Notes: a model not told the origin generated them from the letters alone. A stretch of DNA of 18,562 nt from CALMEH01 sp964548225 (GCA_964548225.1 CAZJQP010000096.1:1-18562); one strand, 5' to 3'; positions 1 to 7,767 are shown, counted from the stretch's first letter. Numbers and translations: made by a program.

Positions 1-24
1 AACAGATTGAAAATGCTCGCTTGA
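1..24 (+). CDS. Possible 3' end of an upstream gene (partial)
   Basis: The first seven codons in frame 1 read NRLKMLA and then hit TGA at 22-24, eleven bases before the next likely start codon. This would be the tail of a gene whose body lies outside the window. Seven codons are not enough to identify anything, and the reading could be chance. Confidence 0.25.
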   Translation, partial: NRLKMLA

Positions 25-34
25 GAATAAGGTT

Positions 35-835
35 ATGAATTATGCACAGGCTTCAGTTAAGTCCGAACCTTTGCCGACTTATCTTGGAATGTTTGTCCAA
101 AGACTTGATAAAGATAAAGTTGCCGAAATTAAGAAGAAAGATTACACAAACGCGCTTGTCGGCAAGGACGAATTGCTTAAGGACGATGATTTGCCGATTG
201 CGGAAGGCAATCCGAATCTGCTTTTATATTCGGACTCAAGGGAAATTTCGCCAAATGATTTACAGCTTATCCAATTAGACACGATAAAATCGGACGGCAC
301 GATGAAATATCTTGAGTTTCAAGCCGCGCCAGTTGACGAAAAACCCGACATCAAACGCATCCGCATTCCCGACGGCTTGGCAAACGGTAAATATGCTTTT
401 GTTATTTTGGACGGAGACCTTGACGACGGGAAACATAAGTTTTGGGCTTTCCAAATAAAGAATTCGGACAAGGCAAACAATGATGCAACCTTAAAATCCA
501 AGACGGTATCGCTTAAACCGAAGGAAAAAGTAAATGATTCGACGCAAACACAAACAAATACTCAGGTTGTGCAACAACCCAGCGTTCCGCCGCCTGTGGG
601 TTCAACGCCTGCAACTCTGAAAAGCAATAATGTCATTTTCAGAAGCGGACCGACGCAAAATTCAGCCGCACTCGGTAAATTGAGTCGCGGGCAAAAGGTT
701 TATGTGATAGGTTATTCGAGTCAATACGAATATTTTACAAGTCAAAAATCGGGCGAAACGATGTATTCAAACTATGCGGAAGTTCAGACCCAAAACGGTA
801 AAAGAGGATGGGTTTATGCGGCTTATCTAAGATAA
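35..835 (+). CDS. SH3-domain protein, 266 aa, N-terminal region unrecognised
   Basis: The last 70 or so residues (about 195-266) look like a bacterial SH3 (SH3b) domain: the segment has the FRSGPTQNSAALGKLSRGQK pattern, then a VYVIGY strand, and ends in GWVYAAYLR, the usual W-V-x-x-x-Y-L closing strand. Such domains often bind peptidoglycan or other wall peptides. Residues 1-165 match nothing I recognise, and 165-195 are a Gln/Thr/Pro-rich linker. No signal peptide is visible from ATG 35, although SH3b proteins are commonly exported. An in-frame TGA at 8-10 stops the frame from extending upstream, so export would need a frameshift or a non-classical route. The Shine-Dalgarno signal is weak (TAAGG very close to the ATG). 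The stop overlaps the next start as TAATG, so the two genes are probably translationally coupled and act together on the envelope. Confidence 0.75.
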   Translation: MNYAQASVKSEPLPTYLGMFVQRLDKDKVAEIKKKDYTNALVGKDELLKDDDLPIAEGNPNLLLYSDSREISPNDLQLIQLDTIKSDGTMKYLEFQAAPVDEKPDIKRIRIPDGLANGKYAFVILDGDLDDGKHKFWAFQIKNSDKANNDATLKSKTVSLKPKEKVNDSTQTQTNTQVVQQPSVPPPVGSTPATLKSNNVIFRSGPTQNSAALGKLSRGQKVYVIGYSSQYEYFTSQKSGETMYSNYAEVQTQNGKRGWVYAAYLR

Positions 836-1689
836 TGAAAATAAATAAATTCTGGCTAATTGTTTTAATTCTCGGCGGCATAATTTTGTCGGGTTGCGCC
901 AAAAAAGAGAATTGGGAAACCTTTCCGGCGAACAAAACGAACGGTGCGGGCGGTGAGTTTGAGAAAAATTTGCCGTCGGATTTTCAAATTCCGACGGAAA
1001 CTGTCGGGAAAAAGATGCTTAAAGAATACGGCGCAGTCTTTGTTGCGCGGGGCGAGAGCCTTCCGCCGAAGGTTGTGGTCTTTAAGGACGAGGCGGAAGT
1101 TTCTTCTTTCCAATCTTCGCTTAAGATTTCTTCCGAAAGAATCGGTTCTTTCACGCTCGAACTCCAAACTCCGGCGATGAACGCGCTCAAAGAAGCGATT
1201 GCCGAAGCTAAACAATCGAACCTGACAATTACGCCACGCGGCGAAGATTCTGCCAAAAGAACTTACGGCGAGACCGTCAAACTCTGGGCAAGTCGCGTTA
1301 ATCCCGGTCTTGAACACTGGGTAAAAAAAGGGAAATTGACGCAAACTGATGCCGATAAAATCAAAAATCTTTCGCCATTTGAACAAGTTGCGGAAATCTT
1401 TAAATTAGAATCGCAAGGAATGTTTTTCGCAAAAGATTTATCGAAATCAATCATTTATTCGGTTGCGCCGCCCGGAACTTCGCAACATCTTTCGCTTCTC
1501 GCGCTCGACATCAATGAACACGATAACAAAAAAGTCCGTGAGATTTTAGCCCGGCACGGCTGGTTTCAAACCGTCGTTTCTGATTTGCCGCATTTTACAT
1601 ATCTCGGTGCGAGGGCGGAAGAATTGCCGAAGCTCGGATTAACAAAAAACGAAAACACCGACCGCATTTATTGGATTCCGTCTATCTAA
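835..1689 (+). CDS. Lipoprotein with M15-type D,D-carboxypeptidase/VanY-like domain
   Basis: A 284-residue lipoprotein. The hydrophobic leader ends in the lipobox LSGC with the acylated Cys at residue 21. The C-terminal part has the M15 zinc-peptidase signature: SQH at 216-218, LALD at 222-225 (H218 and D225, spacing H-x6-D) and LPHF with H253. In that family these residues are the three zinc ligands. The family cleaves D-Ala-D-Ala or D-Ala-D-Lac ends or peptidoglycan cross-bridges, so a wall-trimming role is likely. The usual Gly in the SxHxxGxAxD motif is replaced (QHLSLLALD). The ATG at 835-837 was chosen over an in-frame ATG at 808 because it gives a clean lipoprotein signal and a TAATG overlap with the upstream SH3 gene. 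A long hairpin follows seven bases after the stop. Activity is inferred from motifs only. Confidence 0.8.
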   Translation: MKINKFWLIVLILGGIILSGCAKKENWETFPANKTNGAGGEFEKNLPSDFQIPTETVGKKMLKEYGAVFVARGESLPPKVVVFKDEAEVSSFQSSLKISSERIGSFTLELQTPAMNALKEAIAEAKQSNLTITPRGEDSAKRTYGETVKLWASRVNPGLEHWVKKGKLTQTDADKIKNLSPFEQVAEIFKLESQGMFFAKDLSKSIIYSVAPPGTSQHLSLLALDINEHDNKKVREILARHGWFQTVVSDLPHFTYLGARAEELPKLGLTKNENTDRIYWIPSI

Positions 1690-1695
1690 AATGCA

Positions 1696-1750
1696 GAAAC
1701 ACACGCGGAATAAGTGTGCCGAATTTTCGCACTTATTCCGTGTGTGTTTC
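1696..1750. terminator. Bidirectional terminator-like hairpin, 23-bp arms
   Basis: Positions 1696-1718 and 1728-1750 form an inverted repeat matching at 21 of 23 positions, with the two differences allowing G-U pairs in one direction and a 9-nt loop. It lies between the convergent M15 lipoprotein gene and the tesA-like gene. There is no strong T run on either side, so it may act as a transcript-end stabiliser as much as an intrinsic terminator. Confidence 0.7.
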
Positions 1751-1763
1751 CTCATAACAAATT

Positions 1764-2453
1764 CTATTTTTTCAACATCGGCTTCAAGGCTTTATAAATA
1801 TTTTCGGTCATAATTACTGCACCTTTCGCGTTCGGATGAATGCCGTCGGGTTGGTTCAAATCTTTGTTGAGCGCAACATTTTCTAACAAAAACGGCAGAA
1901 ATTCGACTTTGTGTTGGGTTGCAAGGTCGGGAAAGACCGCTTGGTATTCGCGTTGATATTCAGAACCAACGGACGGTGGTGCGAGCATTCCGCAAAGCAA
2001 AACTTTGACATTTTTCTTCTTGGCTTTTTCGATAATTTTGGATAAATTTCGCTTCATATTTGCCACGGGCATTCGGCGAAGCAAATCGTTTGCACCAAGT
2101 TCGAGAATGAGAATTTCGACTTTTTCTTGCTCCAAAATCCAATCAACGCGCTCCAAACCGCCAATTGAAGTGTCGCCCGAAACTCCGGCATTAACGACCT
2201 CATATATATAACCGTCCGCGTCTAATTTTTGTTGAAGAAGATACGGGTAAGATTCTTTTTCGAGCAAGCCGAATCCGGCAGTCAAACTGTCGCCGAAAGC
2301 AATAATTTTTGGACGATTCGTGGCAATCTGCGGAGTTTTCAAAGGCTTTTTGCCATCGCCGCTAAACTGCGCCGTTGAAGTCTTACACCCGAAAACCGCG
2401 AATGCTACAGCCCAAAAACAAATAATCGTTAATCCAAATCGAAGGTGTTTCAT
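1764..2453 (-). CDS. tesA: GDSL-family esterase/lysophospholipase lipoprotein, TesA-like
   Basis: A 229-residue SGNH/GDSL hydrolase. Block I is IIAFGDSLTAGFG with the nucleophile Ser56, block II is NAGVSGDTS (Gly93), block III is ELGANDLLR (Asn122), and block V is DGIHPNAKG with Asp203 and His206. These are the full set of catalytic and oxyanion residues for TesA-type arylesterase/thioesterase/lysophospholipase enzymes. The N terminus is a lipoprotein signal with AVFGC (Cys23), so the enzyme is probably membrane-anchored rather than free in the periplasm as in E. coli. Start ATG 2453 is preferred to an in-frame TTG at 2462. No good Shine-Dalgarno is visible. It is divergent from the ybbA/ybbP-like genes, as in E. 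coli, which supports the family call. The substrate cannot be read from the sequence. Confidence 0.9.
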   Translation of the reverse strand: MKHLRFGLTIICFWAVAFAVFGCKTSTAQFSGDGKKPLKTPQIATNRPKIIAFGDSLTAGFGLLEKESYPYLLQQKLDADGYIYEVVNAGVSGDTSIGGLERVDWILEQEKVEILILELGANDLLRRMPVANMKRNLSKIIEKAKKKNVKVLLCGMLAPPSVGSEYQREYQAVFPDLATQHKVEFLPFLLENVALNKDLNQPDGIHPNAKGAVIMTENIYKALKPMLKK

Positions 2454-2546
2454 AAAATACAAACTTTATTACATTTTAACTCGTTTTATAAGATGCAGTT
2501 TTATTGAAACTTGTTCGTGGCTTTTTCGCAAGTTATGATTGAAATT

Positions 2547-2615
2547 GTTAATGGTTCATTGTTAGTGGTTCTTTTCCTCTGCTTTGCAAAGAACCACTAA
2601 CAATGAACCATTAAC
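2547..2615. repeat. Perfect 28-bp inverted repeat before ybbA
   Basis: Arms 2547-2574 and 2588-2615 are perfectly complementary around a 13-nt loop. Each arm reads as four 7-base words that all begin GTT (GTTAATG, GTTCATT, GTTAGTG, GTTCTTT) on one strand. The right arm ends seven bases before the ybbA ATG, in the place where a Shine-Dalgarno would be. It lies in the spacer between divergent tesA and ybbA, so it could be an operator, an attenuator or a dispersed repeat. Confidence 0.85.
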
Positions 2616-2622
2616 CAAATTT

Positions 2623-3324
2623 ATGATTGAACTAAAAAACGTAACAAAAACCGTGCGTTCCGGTGCGGAAAATTTGACGATTCTCAATGATGTTTCTTTT
2701 ACAATTCCCGATGGCGAATTTGTTGCCGTAACCGGAGCTTCGGGAAGCGGAAAATCAACGCTTTTGGGCTTGATTGCGGGACTTGATGCGCCGAGTTCGG
2801 GCGCAGTTTTAATTGACGGCGAAAACGTAACCGAAATGAATGAAGACAATCTTGCCGTTTTGCGTAGCACGAAAATCGGCTTTGTTTTTCAATCATTTCA
2901 TCTGATTCCATCGCTCACGGCTTTTGAAAACGTGCTGATTCCGATGGAAATTTTAGGCTTAAAAGAAGCCAAATCACGCGCTCAAACTTTGCTTGAACAA
3001 GTTGATTTAACCAATCGCGGACATCATTATCCAACCGAGCTTTCAGGCGGCGAACAGCAACGAATCGCCATTGCGCGGGCTTTTGCGAACAATCCGAAAA
3101 TCCTGCTCGCGGATGAACCGACCGGCAATCTCGATTCAAAAAACGGAGCGCATATTTTCGATTTGATGACCGAATTGCATAAACAAAACAACGTAACTTT
3201 AGTTTTGGTAACGCACGACCAACATTTGGCGGAAATGGCACAAAGGCAAATTGTTTTGAAAGACGGACGAGTTTTGAGCGATAATTTAAACCACAAAGAA
3301 ACAAAGACCACGAAGGAAATCTAA
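2623..3324 (+). CDS. ybbA: ABC transporter ATP-binding protein, YbbA/LolD/MacB-type
   Basis: A 233-residue ABC ATPase with all the expected motifs: Walker A GASGSGKST (38-46), Q-loop Gln90 in FVFQSFHLIP, signature LSGGEQQR (140-147), Walker B KILLADEP (Asp164, Glu165) and switch His198 in LVTHD. The sequence style is that of the YbbA/LolD/MacB/FtsE group, which partners FtsX-type permeases and works on envelope or lipoprotein substrates rather than classical import. The downstream permease gene is its evident partner. ATG 2623 (MIELKNV) is chosen because the preceding in-frame codons from 2584 lie inside the hairpin. The last eleven residues (NHKETKTTKEI and neighbours, from about 223) are encoded by the left arm of a repeat, so the C-terminal tail looks acquired from it and not conserved. 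Confidence 0.93.
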   Translation: MIELKNVTKTVRSGAENLTILNDVSFTIPDGEFVAVTGASGSGKSTLLGLIAGLDAPSSGAVLIDGENVTEMNEDNLAVLRSTKIGFVFQSFHLIPSLTAFENVLIPMEILGLKEAKSRAQTLLEQVDLTNRGHHYPTELSGGEQQRIAIARAFANNPKILLADEPTGNLDSKNGAHIFDLMTELHKQNNVTLVLVTHDQHLAEMAQRQIVLKDGRVLSDNLNHKETKTTKEI

Positions 3325-3357
3325 AACGAATCTTTGTGTTTTTGGTGTCTTTGTGGT
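3290..3357. repeat. Imperfect 26-bp inverted repeat overlapping ybbA end and ybbP start
   Basis: Arms 3290-3315 and 3332-3357 match at 21 of 26 positions. The right arm carries the words CTTTGTG and CTTTGTGGT. The left arm is translated as the C-terminal tail of the ATPase. The right arm ends eight bases before the permease ATG at 3365 and contains two alternative GTG codons at 3353 and 3356. Confidence 0.7.
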
Positions 3358-3364
3358 GAAAAAT

Positions 3365-5887
3365 ATGAATTTTATTTTCAACTTAACATTTCGGGAAATT
3401 CGCTCATCGTGGCGGCGGCTTCTGTTTTTCTTTTTGTGCATTGCAATTGGCGTTGGTTCGGTGGTTGCACTTCGTTCGTTGATTCAGAATTTGAGTCAAG
3501 CCGTCGGCGGCGATGCGCGGGCGTTGTTGACGGCGGATTTTGAAATTAGTTCAACGAACGATTTTTCGCCGATTGAGATTCAAAAAATCGAAGATGTCAT
3601 CGGCAAGTCAAACATCATCGAAGCCCGAAACGAAGCGATTACCACCTCGCAGATGGCGCGTCCCATTGATGCGGCTAACGAAAATCTTTCATTTGTCGAA
3701 CTGAAAGGCATCGAACCGCCATTTCCTTTGGTTGGAAATTTTACGCTTTCTGGCGGAAAACCTTTTGATTTCAAATTGCTTGAAAACGGCGGCGCGGTTG
3801 TTTCGCCGCTTTTGTTGGACGATTTGAAAATTAAGGTCGGGGATAAAATTAAAATTGCTGAAGGCACATTTGAGGTTCGTGCAACATTTGACGAGGAACC
3901 GGGCGGAACACGCGGATTTCGGCTCGGACCAAGAGTTTTTATCGAGAAAAAAGCGTTTGACAGCATCGGAATCACGACCGGCGCAGGCAGAATTCGGCGG
4001 CAGATTCTTTATCGAACTTCCGAAAATCCTTCAGAATTGGTCAAACAGCTTCGCACGAATTTGAAGGACACGATTTTGCGCGTCCAATCTTACCGCGACA
4101 CGGAAGAAAATTTTAACGAACAATTCACCAGAACCGAAAATTATCTGTCTTTGACCGGACTGCTTATTTTGGTTTTGGGCGGCATCGGCGTTTGGAATGT
4201 GGCGCGGGTTTTTGTCGAACAAAAACGCAAATCGGTCGCAGTTTTGAAATGTTTGGGAGCAAACGGGACAAAAATTATTACCGTTTATCTGTTGCAAATT
4301 CTGACTTTAGGACTTTTGGGCAGTTTCTTCGGCGTGTTTTTGGCGCAATGTTTTTTGTGGTTTGCGCGGACGCAGTTTAATGATGCTTTGCCGGCTTCGA
4401 TGAAATATTCGATTCATTTTTCGATTGCGTGGCAGGGAATTTTACTCGGCGTTTTGATTTCGTTGATTTTCTCGGCTTTGCCGCTTCTACAAGTCAGAAA
4501 CATCAAACCACGGCTGCTTTTGCACGATGCGACGGGCGAAAAAACTCGCAAACTCGACCGCACAAAAACAATTATCGGTGCGGTTTCGCTCATCGGTTTG
4601 CTCGTGCTTGCCGTTTGGCAGGCGGGTTCACTTCTTGTCGGCGCATTTTTTCTCATCGGTTTGGGCGTTACGTCTGTTTTTCTTTATCTTGCGGCAGTAA
4701 TTTTGACGATAATTTTGCGAAAATTTCGCGGTTTCAGTTCGTTTTCGATTACTCAAGCAATAAATTCGCTTTATCGTCCGGGCAATCAAACGCGGATAAT
4801 TTTGCTTGCCGTCGGACTTGGCGCATTTGTCGTTTTGGCAGTTCAATCTTTGCAGTCAAATCTTGTCAGAGAGTTTGATTTTACGCGCAATCAGACGCTT
4901 CCAAGCCTTTTCATCATTGACATTCAACGCAGTCAAATCGAAGAAGTCCGCAAAATGCTCGAAGAAAAAACCGGCGAACCGGCGCAAACTTTGCCGACCA
5001 TCCGCGCCCGCATCGCTTTTGTCAATGGCGAACCAATTGATCTCACAAACCGCGAAACGCGCCAACAACAAGGGCAAATTGGGCGCGAATTTGCCGTAAC
5101 ATATCGCCCGAATCTCGACAAAAACGAGGAAGTTATCGCCGGAACTTGGTGGAATGAAATTTCCGACGTGCCGGAAGTTTCGGTTGAAGAAGAAATGGCG
5201 CGGCGTTTGAATTTAAAGATTGGCGATTCGATGACATTTGATATTGTCGGCAGAAAAATCACGACTCGCGTCGCCAGCATTCGCAAGATTGATTTGCGAA
5301 ACACACGCACCGTTTTCATATTCGTTTTCGCGCCGAATGTTTTGGAAAACGCACCGCAAACCTTTGCCGCAAATGTTTTGAAAAAATTGCCTGAAACCGA
5401 ACGTCAGCGATTGCAAAGAAATCTGGTTGACCGTTTTCCGAATATTCAAATTTTCGATGTTGCCGATATTGTCGCGGCAGTTCAAAAACTCGTTAACAAT
5501 TTTGTTTTGGCAATTTCATTTGTTGGAAGTTTTGTAATTTTGAGCGGAATTTTAATTCTCATTGGCTCAATTGCGCTAACCAAATCGCAAAGAATTTACG
5601 AAAATGCCGTTTTGAAAACTTTGGGCGCAAAACGCTTGACGCTTGCTTCGATTCTTTTCGCCGAATACGGACTTTTAGGTATTCTCGCCGGAATCATCGG
5701 GGCGAGTTTTGCGACTGCTCTGTCGTTTGCCGTTTCAAAATACGTTTTCGATATTGAATGGAGTTTCGATCCGAGTTTAACTCTTCTTGGGGTTTTGATT
5801 ACAACAGTTTTAGTTACGGTTGTTGGTGCATTGGCGAGTTTTGATGTGCTTTTCCGAAAACCGCTGGCAACTTTGCGGTCGCAATAA
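3365..5887 (+). CDS. ybbP: FtsX-type ABC permease, YbbP-like
   Basis: An 840-residue permease with about ten predicted transmembrane segments: one near residues 20-36, three in the first FtsX core (around LLILVLGGIGVWNVARVF, then TVYLLQILTLGLLGSFFG and WQGILLGVLISLIFSALP), three central ones, and three in the second FtsX core near the C terminus. Large soluble regions follow the first segment and lie between the two cores, typical of the YbbP/MacB-like layout. The C terminus ends in a KPLATLR motif common in these permeases. The upstream ATPase gene is 40 nt away and is its partner. Together with tesA the locus matches E. coli tesA / ybbA-ybbP. Start ATG 3365 is chosen because the alternative GTG codons lie in the repeat. 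No strong Shine-Dalgarno is present. The substrate is unknown in the family. Confidence 0.9.
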   Translation: MNFIFNLTFREIRSSWRRLLFFFLCIAIGVGSVVALRSLIQNLSQAVGGDARALLTADFEISSTNDFSPIEIQKIEDVIGKSNIIEARNEAITTSQMARPIDAANENLSFVELKGIEPPFPLVGNFTLSGGKPFDFKLLENGGAVVSPLLLDDLKIKVGDKIKIAEGTFEVRATFDEEPGGTRGFRLGPRVFIEKKAFDSIGITTGAGRIRRQILYRTSENPSELVKQLRTNLKDTILRVQSYRDTEENFNEQFTRTENYLSLTGLLILVLGGIGVWNVARVFVEQKRKSVAVLKCLGANGTKIITVYLLQILTLGLLGSFFGVFLAQCFLWFARTQFNDALPASMKYSIHFSIAWQGILLGVLISLIFSALPLLQVRNIKPRLLLHDATGEKTRKLDRTKTIIGAVSLIGLLVLAVWQAGSLLVGAFFLIGLGVTSVFLYLAAVILTIILRKFRGFSSFSITQAINSLYRPGNQTRIILLAVGLGAFVVLAVQSLQSNLVREFDFTRNQTLPSLFIIDIQRSQIEEVRKMLEEKTGEPAQTLPTIRARIAFVNGEPIDLTNRETRQQQGQIGREFAVTYRPNLDKNEEVIAGTWWNEISDVPEVSVEEEMARRLNLKIGDSMTFDIVGRKITTRVASIRKIDLRNTRTVFIFVFAPNVLENAPQTFAANVLKKLPETERQRLQRNLVDRFPNIQIFDVADIVAAVQKLVNNFVLAISFVGSFVILSGILILIGSIALTKSQRIYENAVLKTLGAKRLTLASILFAEYGLLGILAGIIGASFATALSFAVSKYVFDIEWSFDPSLTLLGVLITTVLVTVVGALASFDVLFRKPLATLRSQ

Positions 5888-5909
5888 TTTATACAAAAAG
5901 AAATGTCCG

Positions 5910-5964
5910 TTTTTTCTCCAACATTACGCTTTATTGGGTGAATGGCAAAATTGAGGAGAAAAAA
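5910..5964 (+). promoter_or_regulatory. Possible hairpin masking the ribosome binding site of the next gene
   Basis: TTTTTTCTCC at 5910-5919 is exactly complementary to GGAGAAAAAA at 5955-5964. The latter contains part of a strong Shine-Dalgarno (GAGGAG, 5953-5958) and runs up to the ATG at 5965. Pairing would hide the ribosome binding site with a 35-nt loop. The stem is mainly A-U, so it should be weak and may respond to temperature or a bound factor. This is a structural inference. Confidence 0.4.
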
Positions 5965-6285
5965 ATGAGTGTAATTTGTCGAGCAACAAAAAATAATGAG
6001 CAAAATGCAATTTCGGCGGAAATTTTAATTGAATCAAACGGGATGCGCCGAAGTGTTTCGATCGGCGAGAGTCAAGAATTTGCAATCTCCGTCGGTGACC
6101 GCATTTTTTGTCTGATGGGCAATGTTTCGTTCAGCGTTCCAACCAAACCGAATGTTAAACTCTTTTCGCTCTCATCACAAAAAATCAGGCAAGCAAAATC
6201 GCTCCAACAAGCAATGTGGTTCGGCAAAAACGAAATCGTTATCGAAGAAAGAATGTTCGACGTAATGCGAATTTTATCGAATTAA
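5965..6285 (+). CDS. Small hypothetical protein, 106 aa
   Basis: I do not recognise this protein. It is soluble, without signal peptide or membrane segment, mixed in predicted strands and helices, and contains one Cys near each end of the first half (MSVICRAT and IFCLMG). ATG 5965 follows the best Shine-Dalgarno in this part of the window (GAGGAG, spacing 6), so it is preferred to an in-frame ATG at 5938. It lies 77 nt after the permease gene and could be read through from it or have its own promoter. A long terminator follows. It is probably real because of the ribosome site, codon style and terminator, but its function is unknown. Confidence 0.7.
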   Translation: MSVICRATKNNEQNAISAEILIESNGMRRSVSIGESQEFAISVGDRIFCLMGNVSFSVPTKPNVKLFSLSSQKIRQAKSLQQAMWFGKNEIVIEERMFDVMRILSN

Positions 6286-6317
6286 ATTAAACGCAATTCT
6301 ATTCTCACAACTTGCCA

Positions 6318-6361
6318 AAAAATCAAAAGGCGCAAGATTTTTCTTGCGCCTTTTGATTTTT
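6318..6361. terminator. Bidirectional terminator, perfect 20-bp stem
   Basis: Arms 6318-6337 and 6342-6361 are perfectly complementary with a TTTT loop. The GC core (AAGGCGCAAG and its complement) is bordered by A and T runs on both sides, so it can terminate both convergent transcripts. The right arm overlaps the stop codon of the minus-strand gene that ends at 6360. Confidence 0.9.
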
Positions 6362-7712
6362 ATTGATATTCAAACGGGTGATTTGCCAGCACAACACGCA
6401 TATTGACTTGTCCGAAAAGCGTTTCCAGATATGCGCCAAAGCGATGCAAAATCGGGACTAAATCTTTTTTGCTCGTCGTTATAAGAACTTCTTCAATGAA
6501 TCTTTCAACTGTTTCTTTGTCTTTGTAAAATAAAAATCTTAAAGCTCCGCTGTCGAAATTCGTCAGATTTTTATGAAGTTCGGGCAAAGGATATTTGTCG
6601 GGATTTTCTTCGGCTTTTTTGACTTCTTGCAGAATTTTCCAGAGTTCACGGCGCAAAATCATTGATTGGTCTAATTTCGTTTTGATGTTCGGGAAAATGT
6701 CAAACGGCTCAACTTCGGGAGCGATGACTTGCGCGAAATTTATCAAAGTCAATTGAAAACTGTCGTTCAGAAGTGCAAATGCAGTTTCGATTTTGGCGTA
6801 AATCAGCGGTGTTTGGCGAAGTTCGGAAAGTCCTGCGAGTTCGTGATTATAAACTTTTTTGAGTTCAATAGAAGCTGCATAACTTGCACCATCGAGCGCA
6901 CCGAAAAGCGCGTCCGATTCGTCCGCAAAGCGCAACAGACGATTGTTGACATAATTCATCATTTCGCTGATTTGCTCACGAATACGCGAGAAAATCAAAA
7001 GTGAAGGTTTTAGCGGCTCATCTTTTTCGAGCATTTTTTCAACTACTGCGAGCCATTTTAAAATCTTTGCAAAACGCGGCAAAATCAAATTTAAATCGGC
7101 TTCGGTCGAAAATGATAATTGCTTGGTTTCGAGAATTCGGCACAAACCTTCGGGTAAAAATTGCTCGCCTGTTTTTTCTGCTGAAACGATTAATTTTTCA
7201 AACGCTTCGGTTTGCTTAAATCTTTCCGAAAGTGAATTACTCCAAGCTGTCCATTCGCCGAATTTCAGCGGCGCGGCGCGAAGAAGTCCTTCGCTCAAAA
7301 GAACTGCGTCTTTCAAAACCGCCGCGAGCTTAAAGATTTCCTCAGGTGAAACATCAAAAAATTCGTCTTCTGCATCAAGATTCAAAACATCGTCTTCCAC
7401 CGCCGATTTTTTGTCTTTTATAGCCTTGCCGAGCCGGAAAACAATGCCGGAACACAACAAAAGCGTTGAATGCGTCAGATGAAATTCCTTTGTCCAATCG
7501 CGTGTCGAAGCCTTCGCACGACTTTCGTCCGCCAAGGAATGATTGCGAATGTTCAGAAAACTTTCCAAACCCGAAAGCCACAATCCGAGTTCAAACGCCA
7601 ATTCCTTCGCGTCCAAAGCAGGCGCAGACGGCACATTCGGCGTTTCCGCGAGATTCATCATCGGCGGATTAGTCGGATTAAATGTCGAAGTTTCGATTAC
7701 GGCAATATCCAA
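6360..7712 (-). CDS. Hypothetical protein, 450 aa, mostly helical, soluble
   Basis: I do not recognise a family. No signal peptide or membrane segment is visible. The protein is acidic, Leu/Glu/Lys-rich and appears helical throughout after a Pro/Asn-rich first 35 residues, with heptad-like stretches (for example around LKWLAVVEKMLEKDEPLKPS and RRELWKILQEVKKAEENPDK) that suggest helical bundles or a scaffold role. The start is uncertain: TTG 7712 has a GAGAGG about 11 bases upstream, while the first ATG codons are at residues 18 and 19. It is divergent from rdgB and convergent with the small orphan gene. The long open frame with normal codon use makes a real gene likely. It may be lineage-specific. 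Confidence 0.75.
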   Translation of the reverse strand: MDIAVIETSTFNPTNPPMMNLAETPNVPSAPALDAKELAFELGLWLSGLESFLNIRNHSLADESRAKASTRDWTKEFHLTHSTLLLCSGIVFRLGKAIKDKKSAVEDDVLNLDAEDEFFDVSPEEIFKLAAVLKDAVLLSEGLLRAAPLKFGEWTAWSNSLSERFKQTEAFEKLIVSAEKTGEQFLPEGLCRILETKQLSFSTEADLNLILPRFAKILKWLAVVEKMLEKDEPLKPSLLIFSRIREQISEMMNYVNNRLLRFADESDALFGALDGASYAASIELKKVYNHELAGLSELRQTPLIYAKIETAFALLNDSFQLTLINFAQVIAPEVEPFDIFPNIKTKLDQSMILRRELWKILQEVKKAEENPDKYPLPELHKNLTNFDSGALRFLFYKDKETVERFIEEVLITTSKKDLVPILHRFGAYLETLFGQVNMRVVLANHPFEYQ

Positions 7713-7767
7713 GGCAGGTTTTTCCTCTCAAAAATTTATGTTGGTTAGGAAGAAGACGAGCGCGGCA

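Noticed and set aside
865..1386. 173-residue minus-strand open frame opposite the M15 lipoprotein gene
   Set aside because: Arg- and Phe-rich composition typical of an antisense shadow, with no ribosome site.
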